Assembly (NCBI RefSeq): GCF_003248355.1
Contig: NZ_QKWY01000001.1
Span: forward strand, 496,001 to 560,000
DNA length: 64,000 bases
Origin: Streptomyces sp. AC1-42W
GTDB lineage: Bacteria; Actinomycetota; Actinomycetes; Streptomycetales; Streptomycetaceae
Direction of reading: 5' to 3'
Shown here: piece after piece, positions 10,301 to 16,825 of the stretch
How the letters are laid out: every line of letters begins with the position of its first letter
How positions within the stretch are numbered: the first letter of the stretch is position 1
Notes under the pieces: generated by a model
Database searches by the model: none
What the model was told of the DNA's origin: nothing
The model's input: the letters and a program-made list of their open reading frames with translations, nothing else
Made by a program: the position numbers and the translations under genes

Positions 10301-11470
10301 CTGCGCTGCCCGCCCGGCCTCGCCTGGCCCGCCCAGGAGGCCGACTGGGCCGGCGGGGCACTGCCGCCGGCCGCGGCCGGCGTGCACGAGGCGATCCTCT
10401 CCGCGACCCGCGACCTCACCCCCACCGAGACGAGTCTCAAGCAGTCCGTCACCCGGCTCACCAAGGCCCTGGAAGACCTTCAGGCGCAGCTCGCCGCCGC
10501 CGGACAGGACTACCGGCCCGAGTGGGACGGCTCCGACGGCGTCATCCTCGTCCGCGTGGCCGACGAAGAAGGCCAGCTGCCCGTCGCCGCCTTCGCCGAG
10601 AAGATCTCCTCGCACCGTCGTGACCAGGCCGAACTGCTCTCCGATTCCGAGCAGCGCATCCTGGAGGACGCCCTGCTCACCCGGCTCGCCCAGCAGATCC
10701 ACGACCGCACCGTCGACGCCCGCGACCTGATCCGGCGGATGAACACCGACATGCGCAGGCGGCAGATGTCCTCGGGGACGACGGTCGGCGTGAGCTGGCT
10801 GCTCGCCGACCATCTCGACGACGAACAGCGCGCCGTCTGCGCCCTCCTCGACGCCGACGCCGCCCGCCTCGGCCCCGACGGCCTCGCCCGGGTGCGCGGC
10901 CACTTCGCCGCGCAGATCAAGACCGCCCGCGCCCGCCACCGCGACCAGCCCTACCGTGAACTCCTCGCCGAGGTCCTGGACTACCGGCGCTGGCGCCAGT
11001 TCGCCTTCCAGCTCGTACGGCCCGACCGGACGGAGGAGAGGCTCACCCGCGCCCGGCACAGCCGGCTGTCCGGCGGTGAGCAGTCCGTGTCGCTGCACCT
11101 GCCGCTGTTCGCCGCCGCGCACGCCATGCTCAACTCCGCCGACCCGCACGCCCCTCGGCTGCTCGCCCTCGACGAGGCGTTCGCGGGCGTGGACGACACC
11201 GGGCGCGGCGAACTCATGTCGCTGGCCGCGCAGTTCGACCTCGACCTGTTCATGACCGGCTACGACCTGTGGGCCGCCCACACCGCGGTGTCCGCCGCCG
11301 CGCACTACGACCTCGCGCACAGCGCCGTCGAGCACACCGTCTCCGCGCTGCTGCTCGTCTGGGACGGCGACCGGCTCCTCGCCGACGACACCGGCGACCT
11401 CACCACCGCACTCGGCTCGCCCGGCACCCGCCGCGCCCCGGCGCCCGAGGAGGCCCCGGTTGCCGGCTGA
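7316..11470 (+). CDS. jetC: TIGR02680 SMC-like ATPase, Wadjet JetC-like
   Basis: 1384 residues. The architecture is that of an SMC/MukB-like ATPase. Walker A GPNGSGKT is near residue 56 after a Pro/Ala-rich leader. Long Ala/Glu/Arg-rich coiled-coil arms run from about 290 to 490 and 750 to 990, with a hinge-like central region between. The ABC signature LSGGEQ is near 1252 and Walker B LLALDEAF near 1283. This is the motor of a Wadjet-type complex, expected to bind and extrude circular DNA for cleavage by the JetD partner (known for other types, inferred here). The start is GTG 7316 overlapping the previous stop; the 3' end overlaps the next gene by 11 bases. Confidence 0.9.
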   Translation: MSTPAPPQAPAPAPASVPEASAPAARFVPTRAGIINLWDYRDEEFSFAGGWLVLRGPNGSGKTKALEVLFPFVLDGRIDPKRLNPFAAEDRTMKSNLLFRGQDSALGYVWIEFTRQDTGEAVTCGIGLHAQRHRDTPARWHFVTDGRVGEDFSLLTHDDRPMTKKQLAAELGNELIASTADYRAAVDRRLFALGPERYEQLLTLILTLRRPQLAKNLDPGKLSDTLTAGLRPLDEDLIAEAARSFDDMESVQRTLEGLVAADDATRAFLASYSTYLRVHARAAADRLTARRTETAERAAASRTATEELAAARERQAAAEARAESADAALAAQRARLDQLRSSAAYQAVEQLADLERLVRTCEQTARQAGAERERRTAATGRARAEAEHAARLAAELDAAVSRDAAAVADHAHAAGLPWTPADAEPDRVAELSAARAAARHEGVRAVRAAQQTARGAEQTRDLAQAALDRAQEAVGAAETAETEAESALESAREQARTELGRWTGAHGTLLPEAGAARLAEALELTGEAEAVTLADAFTEATAPAVQELRDTLASLRAGHADIERRRAETEAERDRIAAEHDDAPPPARGRGADRAPADGVPLWRLVDFDEALTESQRAGLEAGLEASGLLDALVTAEDGRVPAGRSEGFLRAGAPVDGPSLAGLLRPEIPENPPGEAAVPTAERVTAVLRSVAVTGDPGAGVPHIGPDGRYAAGVLVGAHIKEHAEYVGATARDRRRAARIAACEALLAELSARLDESVRAQARAGAALDAYSAARAALPRTTAITQALRELDRAAARLRATRDAADTARAAYDESVAACSVAERALRRTAAEHGIETGRPEQIDAVETATRAFETAVGELVSRRREHARQADAAQAGADRLTAAAEDEEAAADTERAARRRHTEEAAGLAALQESVGAEAQEVMRQVRETEDGIDALVAEAEAARTAQHGAIAGTAAAEARRTAATEAEGVAAAEEKDTARSLRPYAARELLDILRCPPGLAWPAQEADWAGGALPPAAAGVHEAILSATRDLTPTETSLKQSVTRLTKALEDLQAQLAAAGQDYRPEWDGSDGVILVRVADEEGQLPVAAFAEKISSHRRDQAELLSDSEQRILEDALLTRLAQQIHDRTVDARDLIRRMNTDMRRRQMSSGTTVGVSWLLADHLDDEQRAVCALLDADAARLGPDGLARVRGHFAAQIKTARARHRDQPYRELLAEVLDYRRWRQFAFQLVRPDRTEERLTRARHSRLSGGEQSVSLHLPLFAAAHAMLNSADPHAPRLLALDEAFAGVDDTGRGELMSLAAQFDLDLFMTGYDLWAAHTAVSAAAHYDLAHSAVEHTVSALLLVWDGDRLLADDTGDLTTALGSPGTRRAPAPEEAPVAG

Positions 11471-12746
11471 ACGGGGTGAGGACCACGGGCACGACGAGCT
11501 GCGCGGCGAGGGATGGACCCGGCTGCTCGCCGCCGCCCGCCGCAGACTGGAGCGCACATCAGGAGTACTCGACGGCGACATAGGGCTCACGAGGCCCAGC
11601 GACGCCGAGCGCCGCACCGTCATCGGGATCACCGGCCGCTACCGGCCCGAGACCGTGGGGCGTCTCACCGTACCCCTGCGTGACCTGGACGGATATCTCC
11701 ACGACCGCTACGGCACCGGTCTCCTGACGACTCTCGGCCGACTGCACGGCCCGCTGCGTGACCGGCCTGCCGAACGGGCCGACGAGCACGCCCGCCGCGA
11801 ACTGGCCCTGAAGTCCGCCCAGTCCAGCCGGCTCGCCGGGCAGGGGTGGTTCGCGGCCTGGCTGGAGCAGATCGCGGCCGACGGCACTCTCACCCGTCTG
11901 GTACGCCGTGGGGACGCACCCCTCCTCGACGCGGCGGTACGCGTCCTGGAATCGCTGGCCGGTGACGGGGACCGGTCCGCGGGCTCCCCGAACCGGGGCC
12001 CGGGGGTCCTGCCGCTCCCGGTGCTCGCCGAACGGGCCACCGGCGACACCAAGGCCCTCGTGCCCGGCGCCCCGCTGGAACAACTCGTCCTGCGTGCCCT
12101 CGCCCAGCGTGCCGGCGACGGGTGCGCCGTCCCACGCGAGCGGGCCGGGCGGCGCGCCCTGTGGGAGAGCGCCGGAGCCATCGCCGACGACCTCGCCAGC
12201 CAGGTCCTCGTCCTCAACATCGGCGCCAGGGGCGACACCGTCGTCTGCGACTGGCTGCGCGACGCCGCGGACTTCGGCATCCCCTTCCGGCTCACCCTCC
12301 ACCAGCTCGCCGCCGATCCCGTCGTCCCCGCCGCCCGCACCATCTTCGTCTGCGAGAACCCGGCCGTACTGCGCGCCGCCGCCGGCGAACTCCAGAACAC
12401 CGGCGCCGCCCTCGTGTGCACTGAGGGAGTCCCGTCAGCTGCCTGCCACAGACTGCTCGGCGACGCCGCACGCGCGGGCACCCGGCTGTACTGGCGCGCC
12501 GACTTCGACTGGGCCGGCCTGCGCATCACCGCGGACGCCGTGGCCCGACACGGCGCCCGCCCTTGGCGGATGTCCGCCGCCGACTACACGACGGCACTCG
12601 GCAAGGGCGAGTCCACGCCACTCGCCGGGCCGCCCGCGGCCAGCCCCTGGGATCCCGAGCTGGCCCGTGCCATGGAGGAGTCGGGCAGTACGGTCATGGA
12701 GGAACGTCTCCTGCCCGCACTCCTGTCCGACCTCACCCGCACCTGA
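11460..12746 (+). CDS. jetD: DUF2399/TIGR02679 TOPRIM nuclease, Wadjet JetD-like
   Basis: 428 residues. The C-terminal part has the TOPRIM acidic pattern: CEN (Glu near residue 298) followed about 50 residues later by DFDWAGL (the DxD pair near 349). This places it with topoisomerase VI A-like nucleases of the DUF2399 family (TIGR02679, with a DUF3323-type N-terminal half). In Wadjet the JetD subunit cuts the extruded plasmid. All three acidic residues are present, so nuclease activity is plausible. The start appears to be TTG at 11460, inside the end of the SMC gene; GTG or ATG alternatives downstream would cut into the conserved N-terminus. It is last in the operon. Confidence 0.85.
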   Translation: MPAERGEDHGHDELRGEGWTRLLAAARRRLERTSGVLDGDIGLTRPSDAERRTVIGITGRYRPETVGRLTVPLRDLDGYLHDRYGTGLLTTLGRLHGPLRDRPAERADEHARRELALKSAQSSRLAGQGWFAAWLEQIAADGTLTRLVRRGDAPLLDAAVRVLESLAGDGDRSAGSPNRGPGVLPLPVLAERATGDTKALVPGAPLEQLVLRALAQRAGDGCAVPRERAGRRALWESAGAIADDLASQVLVLNIGARGDTVVCDWLRDAADFGIPFRLTLHQLAADPVVPAARTIFVCENPAVLRAAAGELQNTGAALVCTEGVPSAACHRLLGDAARAGTRLYWRADFDWAGLRITADAVARHGARPWRMSAADYTTALGKGESTPLAGPPAASPWDPELARAMEESGSTVMEERLLPALLSDLTRT

Positions 12747-12945
12747 CCCGGTGACTCCGGTGGACGGCTTGATCTGCCCCAGGGAGAGTGCCGTTCGGCG
12801 TTCACCCCCCGCATGAGCCACCCGGACACGCGAGGTGATCAGTGCACTGAAGCGGCCCAACCGCCGCATCGCCCGGCAGCGGCCATCCGACGAGGGACAG
12901 CGGCATCGGGCGGTGGTTCGTCGGAGGTGGGGCCGGCCGTGTTTC

Positions 12946-13365
12946 TTATCGGTCGGCGCTGCCGGGCGGTACGACCCATTCGGTGGGTTGACCGGTGAGG
13001 GAGGCGATCATTTCGAAGTCTCCGTCGTAGTGGAGGACCGTTCGCCGGTTCAGTTCCGCTGTGGCGGCGATCAGCAGGTCAGGGAGGGACAGAGCGCGGT
13101 GGAAGCCTGCGTTGAGGGCATGGCGCTGGATCTCGAGCGCGCGGGTGAAGGTGTCGTCGTCGGTGCGGAGGTAGTCGAAGGCACGGAGCCAGGTGCTGAT
13201 CCGTGTTGCTTCTGAACTGTCCCGTGCGGAGTGGATCATCTCGAACTCGGTGGGCTGGCACACTGCGAGGAGGTAACGCTCGTGCAGGGGCTTGAGTACC
13301 TCTTTGACGCTCGGTTTCGTCCAGCGGGCGAGGGCGGACTTGTCGATCAGGTAGCGGTCCTGCAT
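12946..13365 (-). CDS. vapC: VapC-type PIN domain toxin
   Basis: 139 residues, typical for VapC. PIN signatures are visible: the first Asp in YLIDKSALARW, the conserved Glu in PTEFEMIHSA, and LPDLLIAATAEL followed by VLHYDGDFEMIA with the late acidic residues. PIN toxins of this class are ribonucleases, often cutting tRNA or rRNA. The start codon overlaps the stop of the antitoxin gene (TGATG), the usual vapBC coupling. It sits just inside the right tRNA-fragment boundary of the defence island, where such modules often stabilise islands. Confidence is high for the family; the RNA target is unknown. Confidence 0.9.
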   Translation of the reverse strand: MQDRYLIDKSALARWTKPSVKEVLKPLHERYLLAVCQPTEFEMIHSARDSSEATRISTWLRAFDYLRTDDDTFTRALEIQRHALNAGFHRALSLPDLLIAATAELNRRTVLHYDGDFEMIASLTGQPTEWVVPPGSADR

Positions 13366-13619
13366 CAGGCGGCCTGGCCCCCGTTGTGGTCACCGTCGTG
13401 CTTGAGGGAGCCGTCGGTGTTGCGGGGGCCGGTGCTTTCGACGATCTCGCTGAAGTCGAGCTCGCCGGCATCCATGGCGTCGAAGAACTCCTGTCGCAGG
13501 TATCGCTTGACGGCGTCTTCCATGGCGAGGCGGACGGCTTTGGCCTTCGTCTTGGTCCCGAAGATGCGCATGGCCTCGATGACCATGTCTTCATCGAGGT
13601 CGATGACGGTTCTGGCCAT
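13365..13619 (-). CDS. vapB: VapB-type antitoxin
   Basis: 84 residues. The N-terminus ARTVIDLDEDMVIEAMRIFG followed by TKTKAKAVRLAMEDAVKRYL is the ribbon-helix-helix pattern of VapB antitoxins. The acidic C-terminal tail (DAMDAGELDFSEI) would wrap the toxin. The open frame continues upstream, but the ATG at 13619 begins the conserved domain and lies just after the operator. It overlaps the toxin start and probably represses its own promoter through the inverted repeat at 13654-13690. Confidence 0.85.
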   Translation of the reverse strand: MARTVIDLDEDMVIEAMRIFGTKTKAKAVRLAMEDAVKRYLRQEFFDAMDAGELDFSEIVESTGPRNTDGSLKHDGDHNGGQAA

Positions 13620-13653
13620 GTGGACGGTCCCTTCGCAGATACTCTCGCGAGTG

Positions 13654-13690
13654 AAACGATACCATTTATCAACCATGGAAGATATCGTTT
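13654..13690. promoter_or_regulatory. Inverted-repeat operator upstream of vapBC
   Basis: AAACGATA at 13654-13661 is mirrored by TATCGTTT at 13683-13690, with an AT-rich centre that stands out in this GC-rich DNA. It lies about 35 bases upstream of the vapB start, the normal place for the autoregulatory site bound by a ribbon-helix-helix antitoxin. The regulatory role is inferred. Confidence 0.6.
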
Positions 13691-13870
13691 TGACCTGGAG
13701 GTCTCGTCGTGGATGGAGGCCGCGGCGTTCGTGGTGAAGCACCGCCCGGTCGCTCCATGTGAGAAATGGACAGTCGTCCTCATGTCAGGCTCCGCCCCTG
13801 CCAGGGGTCTCGTCGGAAGCGGTGGGACGGCGAGAGGTTGCCGGCCAAGCGGCCCCGTCGGTGGACAGCC

Positions 13871-13957
13871 GGTGGACAGACGCCTTTGGACGGTGCATCA
13901 CTGGGTGGCACAGGTCAACCTGCTGAACGTGCTCTGATCAGGCAAAACGTCACCGGA
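13871..13957 (+). repeat. Element-end sequence, copy A
   Basis: Ungapped similarity to 20682-20768: both contain ACGCCTTTGGAC and TGCTCTGAT followed by AGGCA-like sequence. Copy A ends about 40 bases before the tRNA fragment at 13997. This suggests a conserved arm next to the attachment site of an integrating element. The same frame is open in both copies, but the substitutions look non-coding. Confidence 0.55.
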
Positions 13958-13996
13958 CACTACGACGGGGCACCATGCGACATGATCGCTCTCGGT

Positions 13997-14039
13997 CTCG
14001 TAATGCGTAGGTCTCGGGTTCGAATCCCGAAGGCGGCTC
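13997..14039 (+). repeat. tRNA-Thr(CGT) 3'-half fragment, attachment-site copy 2
   Basis: Identical over 43 bases to positions 9-51, again starting at the anticodon loop; the preceding TCGGT cannot form the anticodon stem. The pair of direct repeats encloses about 14 kb containing the helicase, Wadjet and VapBC genes and marks it as an integrated island. Flanking sequences outside the core differ between the two copies. Confidence 0.88.
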
Positions 14040-14043
14040 AGTG

Positions 14044-14092
14044 AAACACCAGGACAGGGGACCCTCTGACCTGGTGTTTTTTCTTGTTTTAT
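14044..14092 (+). terminator. Rho-independent terminator after tRNA fragment 2
   Basis: AAACACCAGG pairs with CCTGGTGTTT (14070-14079), followed by a T-rich run. It differs in sequence from the terminator after copy 1 but shares the CCAGG/CCTGG core and position, so each element carries its own tRNA 3' flank. Confidence 0.8.
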
Positions 14093-14181
14093 GCCAGAGC
14101 GCCCTCCACGGGTGATCTGTTTGCTGTATGTGTCAGGCTCGTGAGAGCCCGGTGCGCGGCGCTGCTCCAGGCATGCCTTGC

Positions 14182-14549
14182 ATGATCGCCAAGCTGCAGT
14201 GTGTGGTGTCGGGCTGTGCCGATGTCGTTGAGTGTCCCGGTTCCGTCAGTCGCTTCTCGGTGGCGTGGTGTACCAGCCGGATCCGCGGTGGTCGCTCGGC
14301 GCGGCCTGGGCGACGCTCCACACGGACGGGCTCGTGCCGGCCTCCAGCGGGTGGAAGACCATCGGACACCGCGGTGACCGGATCCCGCACGGCCTCAGCA
14401 GTTCCACCTCGACCTGGAGATCAAGGACCTGGGCCAAGCTCAGGAAGACGTTCTCGGTCTGGGCGCTCCACTGCTCGATGGGGAGAAAGCGGGGTGGGCG
14501 GGTCTTCGTGGATCCGGCAGGTCACCCGTTCTGTCTCGTCCGGCTCTGA
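14182..14549 (+). pseudogene. VOC/glyoxalase-fold protein, broken
   Basis: Fragments of a small VOC-family protein can be read in different frames: MIAKLQCVV at the start, SLLGGVVYQPDPRWSL near 14250, FHLDLEIKDLGQAQEDVLG near 14410, and DPAGHPFCLVRL at the end. At least two frameshifts separate them. The intact family binds a metal in paired beta-alpha-beta-beta-beta repeats, but no activity is expected here. It lies immediately outside the right boundary of the first island. Confidence 0.65.
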
Positions 14550-14632
14550 CAGGAGGTACCCCAGGGTTGTGGCCCCGTGGGTCATCGTGAGTTGTGTGGA
14601 CTTACGAGGAGACGGTAGCCGCAGGTCACAGC

Positions 14633-15500
14633 ATGGACCCCGCTCGTTGGCGGGAGGCGTTCGAGGTGGCCATGGGACGGACGGCGGGCCGCTTAGCGCG
14701 GTACGAACCCTGCCTGGGGGCGGGGCGGTCGGTACTGGGTCCGCTGTCGGCCCTGCCGCGCAAGAACTGCCGGACCGTCGTCGAGCACCTCCATGACGAG
14801 GCCGCGGTGCTGGTCGGGGATGTGAAGAAGGGCTCCCGCACCGTCGGTGTTCAGCGCCAGTACACCGGCACGGCCGGCAGGATCGAGAACTCCCAGGTCG
14901 CGGTCTACCTCGTCTACGCGGGCACGCGGGCGCGCGGCGGTGGATCGGGAGCTGTACATCCCGCGCTCGTGGATGTGCGTCCCGGCCCGCTGCCGGGCGG
15001 CAGGGCTCGGCGAGGACACGGTCCTCGCGACCAAGCCGGAACTGGCCCAGGTGGTGATCGAACGGCTCCTGGACGCCAGACACCACGTGGGCCGGGTCAC
15101 GGGTGACGAGGTCTACGGCGGCAACCCGAAGCCGCGGGCGGCGTTGGAGAGACGCGGCTTCGGTTGCGTCCTCGCAGTAGCCTGCACGACCGAAGTCCCC
15201 GTCGGCGCGGGCATGTTCCGCGTGGATGCCCTGGCGCAGAGGGTGCCCGAGCGGGCCTGGCAGAAACTCTCCGCCGGACGCGGTGCGAAGGGGCAACGGT
15301 TTCGGCCGGACTGGACGAGCACCGGGTCCGCCGCTACCCCTCCTGGGCCCGCTGGGTCACCCTCGCCATGCTCGCCCACCCCTTCCTCGCCGTCGAATAC
15401 GAGCACCGCCCCACGCCGGACGACCTGATCCCGCTGACCTGCAACGAGATCCAGCGCCTGTTCATCGCCATGCATTCGTCTCGCCGGACGCGGCATGAAC
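14633..15500 (+). pseudogene. IS701-type transposase relic
   Basis: Recognisable pieces are [56 protein letters not shown], and RRYPSWARWVTLAMLAH with PDDLIPLTCNEIQRLFI. They lie in three frames with internal deletions, including the stretch between RKNC and [11 protein letters not shown] and the segment after KGQRF. Family length is about 400 residues; less than 300 remain. It is an inactivated copy, and I found no clear terminal repeats. Confidence 0.8.
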
Positions 15501-15779
15501 GGCCGGGGATGCCGGTGAGCGGTGAGGGCGGCGAGGGCGTCACCCCGGTGCAGGGTGTACGGCATGAGGTGATTCTTCCTCTTCGCAGGAGCGCCGTATG
15601 CGCGGCGGGCGCACCGGCCGCAGCCTCGGGCGAAGTACACCTCCGGTGACGCCGAACACGACCTGGCCAACTTCCTGGGGAGAACCGCGACCAGCGTTCC
15701 CACCGCTTCCGGCTCAGCCTCCTGCGCTGGCTGGACCTGGCGCGCCACGCCGGTCTGACGCAAGCCGGTCCCCCCGTCC
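15501..15779. other. Degenerate intergenic DNA
   Basis: No intact gene. One frame gives a coherent-looking stretch (SGDAEHDLANFLG, then RFRLSLLRWLDLARHAGL) that may be part of a lost coding sequence, but I cannot assign it to a family. Confidence 0.4.
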
Positions 15780-16040
15780 GCGGAACGGTCGCCTCAAGCA
15801 GCCCTGCGAGTACATCGTGTGGGGCACCAAGGGCCCGGTCGACGCCAACCGGAGCCCGGTCTACCTTGCCCGGCCCCTGCACCGCGAGCCAGCCCCGCAA
15901 GGTCCGCGTACACATCACCCGGAAGCCCGTCGGCATCGGACTGTCCGACCACGACGCCGACATTGCCAATGAACGACTGCGTGGGGTGCTCACCCGGGGC
16001 GACTGCGAGTTGGCCGGGCCCGAGAGGCGAGAACGAGGGT
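15780..16040 (+). pseudogene. Phage-type DNA methyltransferase relic
   Basis: NGRLKQPCEYIVWGTKGPVD followed by ANRSPVYL resembles the C-terminal half of phage-type adenine/cytosine-N4 methyltransferases. After a frame change RKVRVHITRKP and DHDADIANERLRG match the region around the conserved TQKP and the final helix. The glycine-rich DPFxGSG segment expected between them is missing, so this is a deletion relic. It suggests that prophage or integrative-element DNA once occupied this place. Confidence 0.55.
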
Positions 16041-16049
16041 AGGACCGCA

Positions 16050-16640
16050 GGGCCGCGACGCTGCGCCGGATCAGCTCGGTCGCGTGGTCGAGGCCCTCGT
16101 ACAAGGCGACGCGCACCTCGACGACATCGCCCTGCGGCCCCAGAATGCCGAGCCCCCGCAGGTCCTGGGTGAAGCCGTCGCAGAGGTCCACGGTGTCGGG
16201 GTCGAGGCGCAGCTTCACCACGAGCAGCTTGTTCCTCGGCCGGACGCACACCGTGGCGACGTTCTTGATCCGCTGTTACGAGAAGTAGTACACCTGTGGC
16301 TCCAGCCGCACGTCACGATGCCCGGGCACTCCGGTCGATTTCTCCGGCGGCCTCCGCATCGAACCGGGCCTTGACCATTTCCTCGAACTCATACGGGTGG
16401 TCCTGGAGCCGGCACAGGTACGAGAGCCTCCGGACGACGACCGCCTCGTCGAGGGTCCGCTCGTACTCCACGATGACCGGCGTGCCGTTCTCGTCCAGCC
16501 CAAGCGAGTCGATCCGGCCCCCGTGGCGCCCGGTGCGGTACTCGACGGCCTGGAAACAGATGCCGAGCATGGTCTCCATCCCTGACTTTCCGGCCGCTGA
16601 CCTTGAAGGCCTTCAGGCTGCCCATGAGTCTCCCCACCTC
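16050..16640 (-). pseudogene. DUF5655-type protein, broken
   Basis: Pieces on the minus strand fit a protein of the DUF5655 group: MGSLKAFKVSG at the start; then, in another frame, HGGRIDSLGLDENGTPVIVE (PDDEXK-like core); then near 16220 RNKLLVVKLRLDPDTVDLC and FTQDLRGLG, ending with ELIRRS. The middle is deleted and at least two frameshifts occur. In intact homologues an endonuclease-like fold precedes DUF5655. No product is expected. Confidence 0.6.
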
Positions 16641-16825
16641 ACCTGGTCCGTCGGGAAGGAGCTCCGCCTCGGAGCGGGGCAGCACGCTGATCCATGGGGC
16701 GGATATCGTTTAATGCGTCTGTGCCATTGCCACACAGTGACACTCCGACTTTGCTGACTGGGAGCGCTCGGCCGAGTAGCTGACGGTGAGTCAATTGTCA
16801 ATCGACCTGAAGTGGGCGGGAACGG

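Noticed and set aside
7493..11632. A 1379-codon open frame on the minus strand opposite the SMC gene
   Set aside because: It is antisense to a gene with clear ATPase motifs; its Gly/Arg/Val-rich composition is the codon shadow of GC-rich coding DNA.
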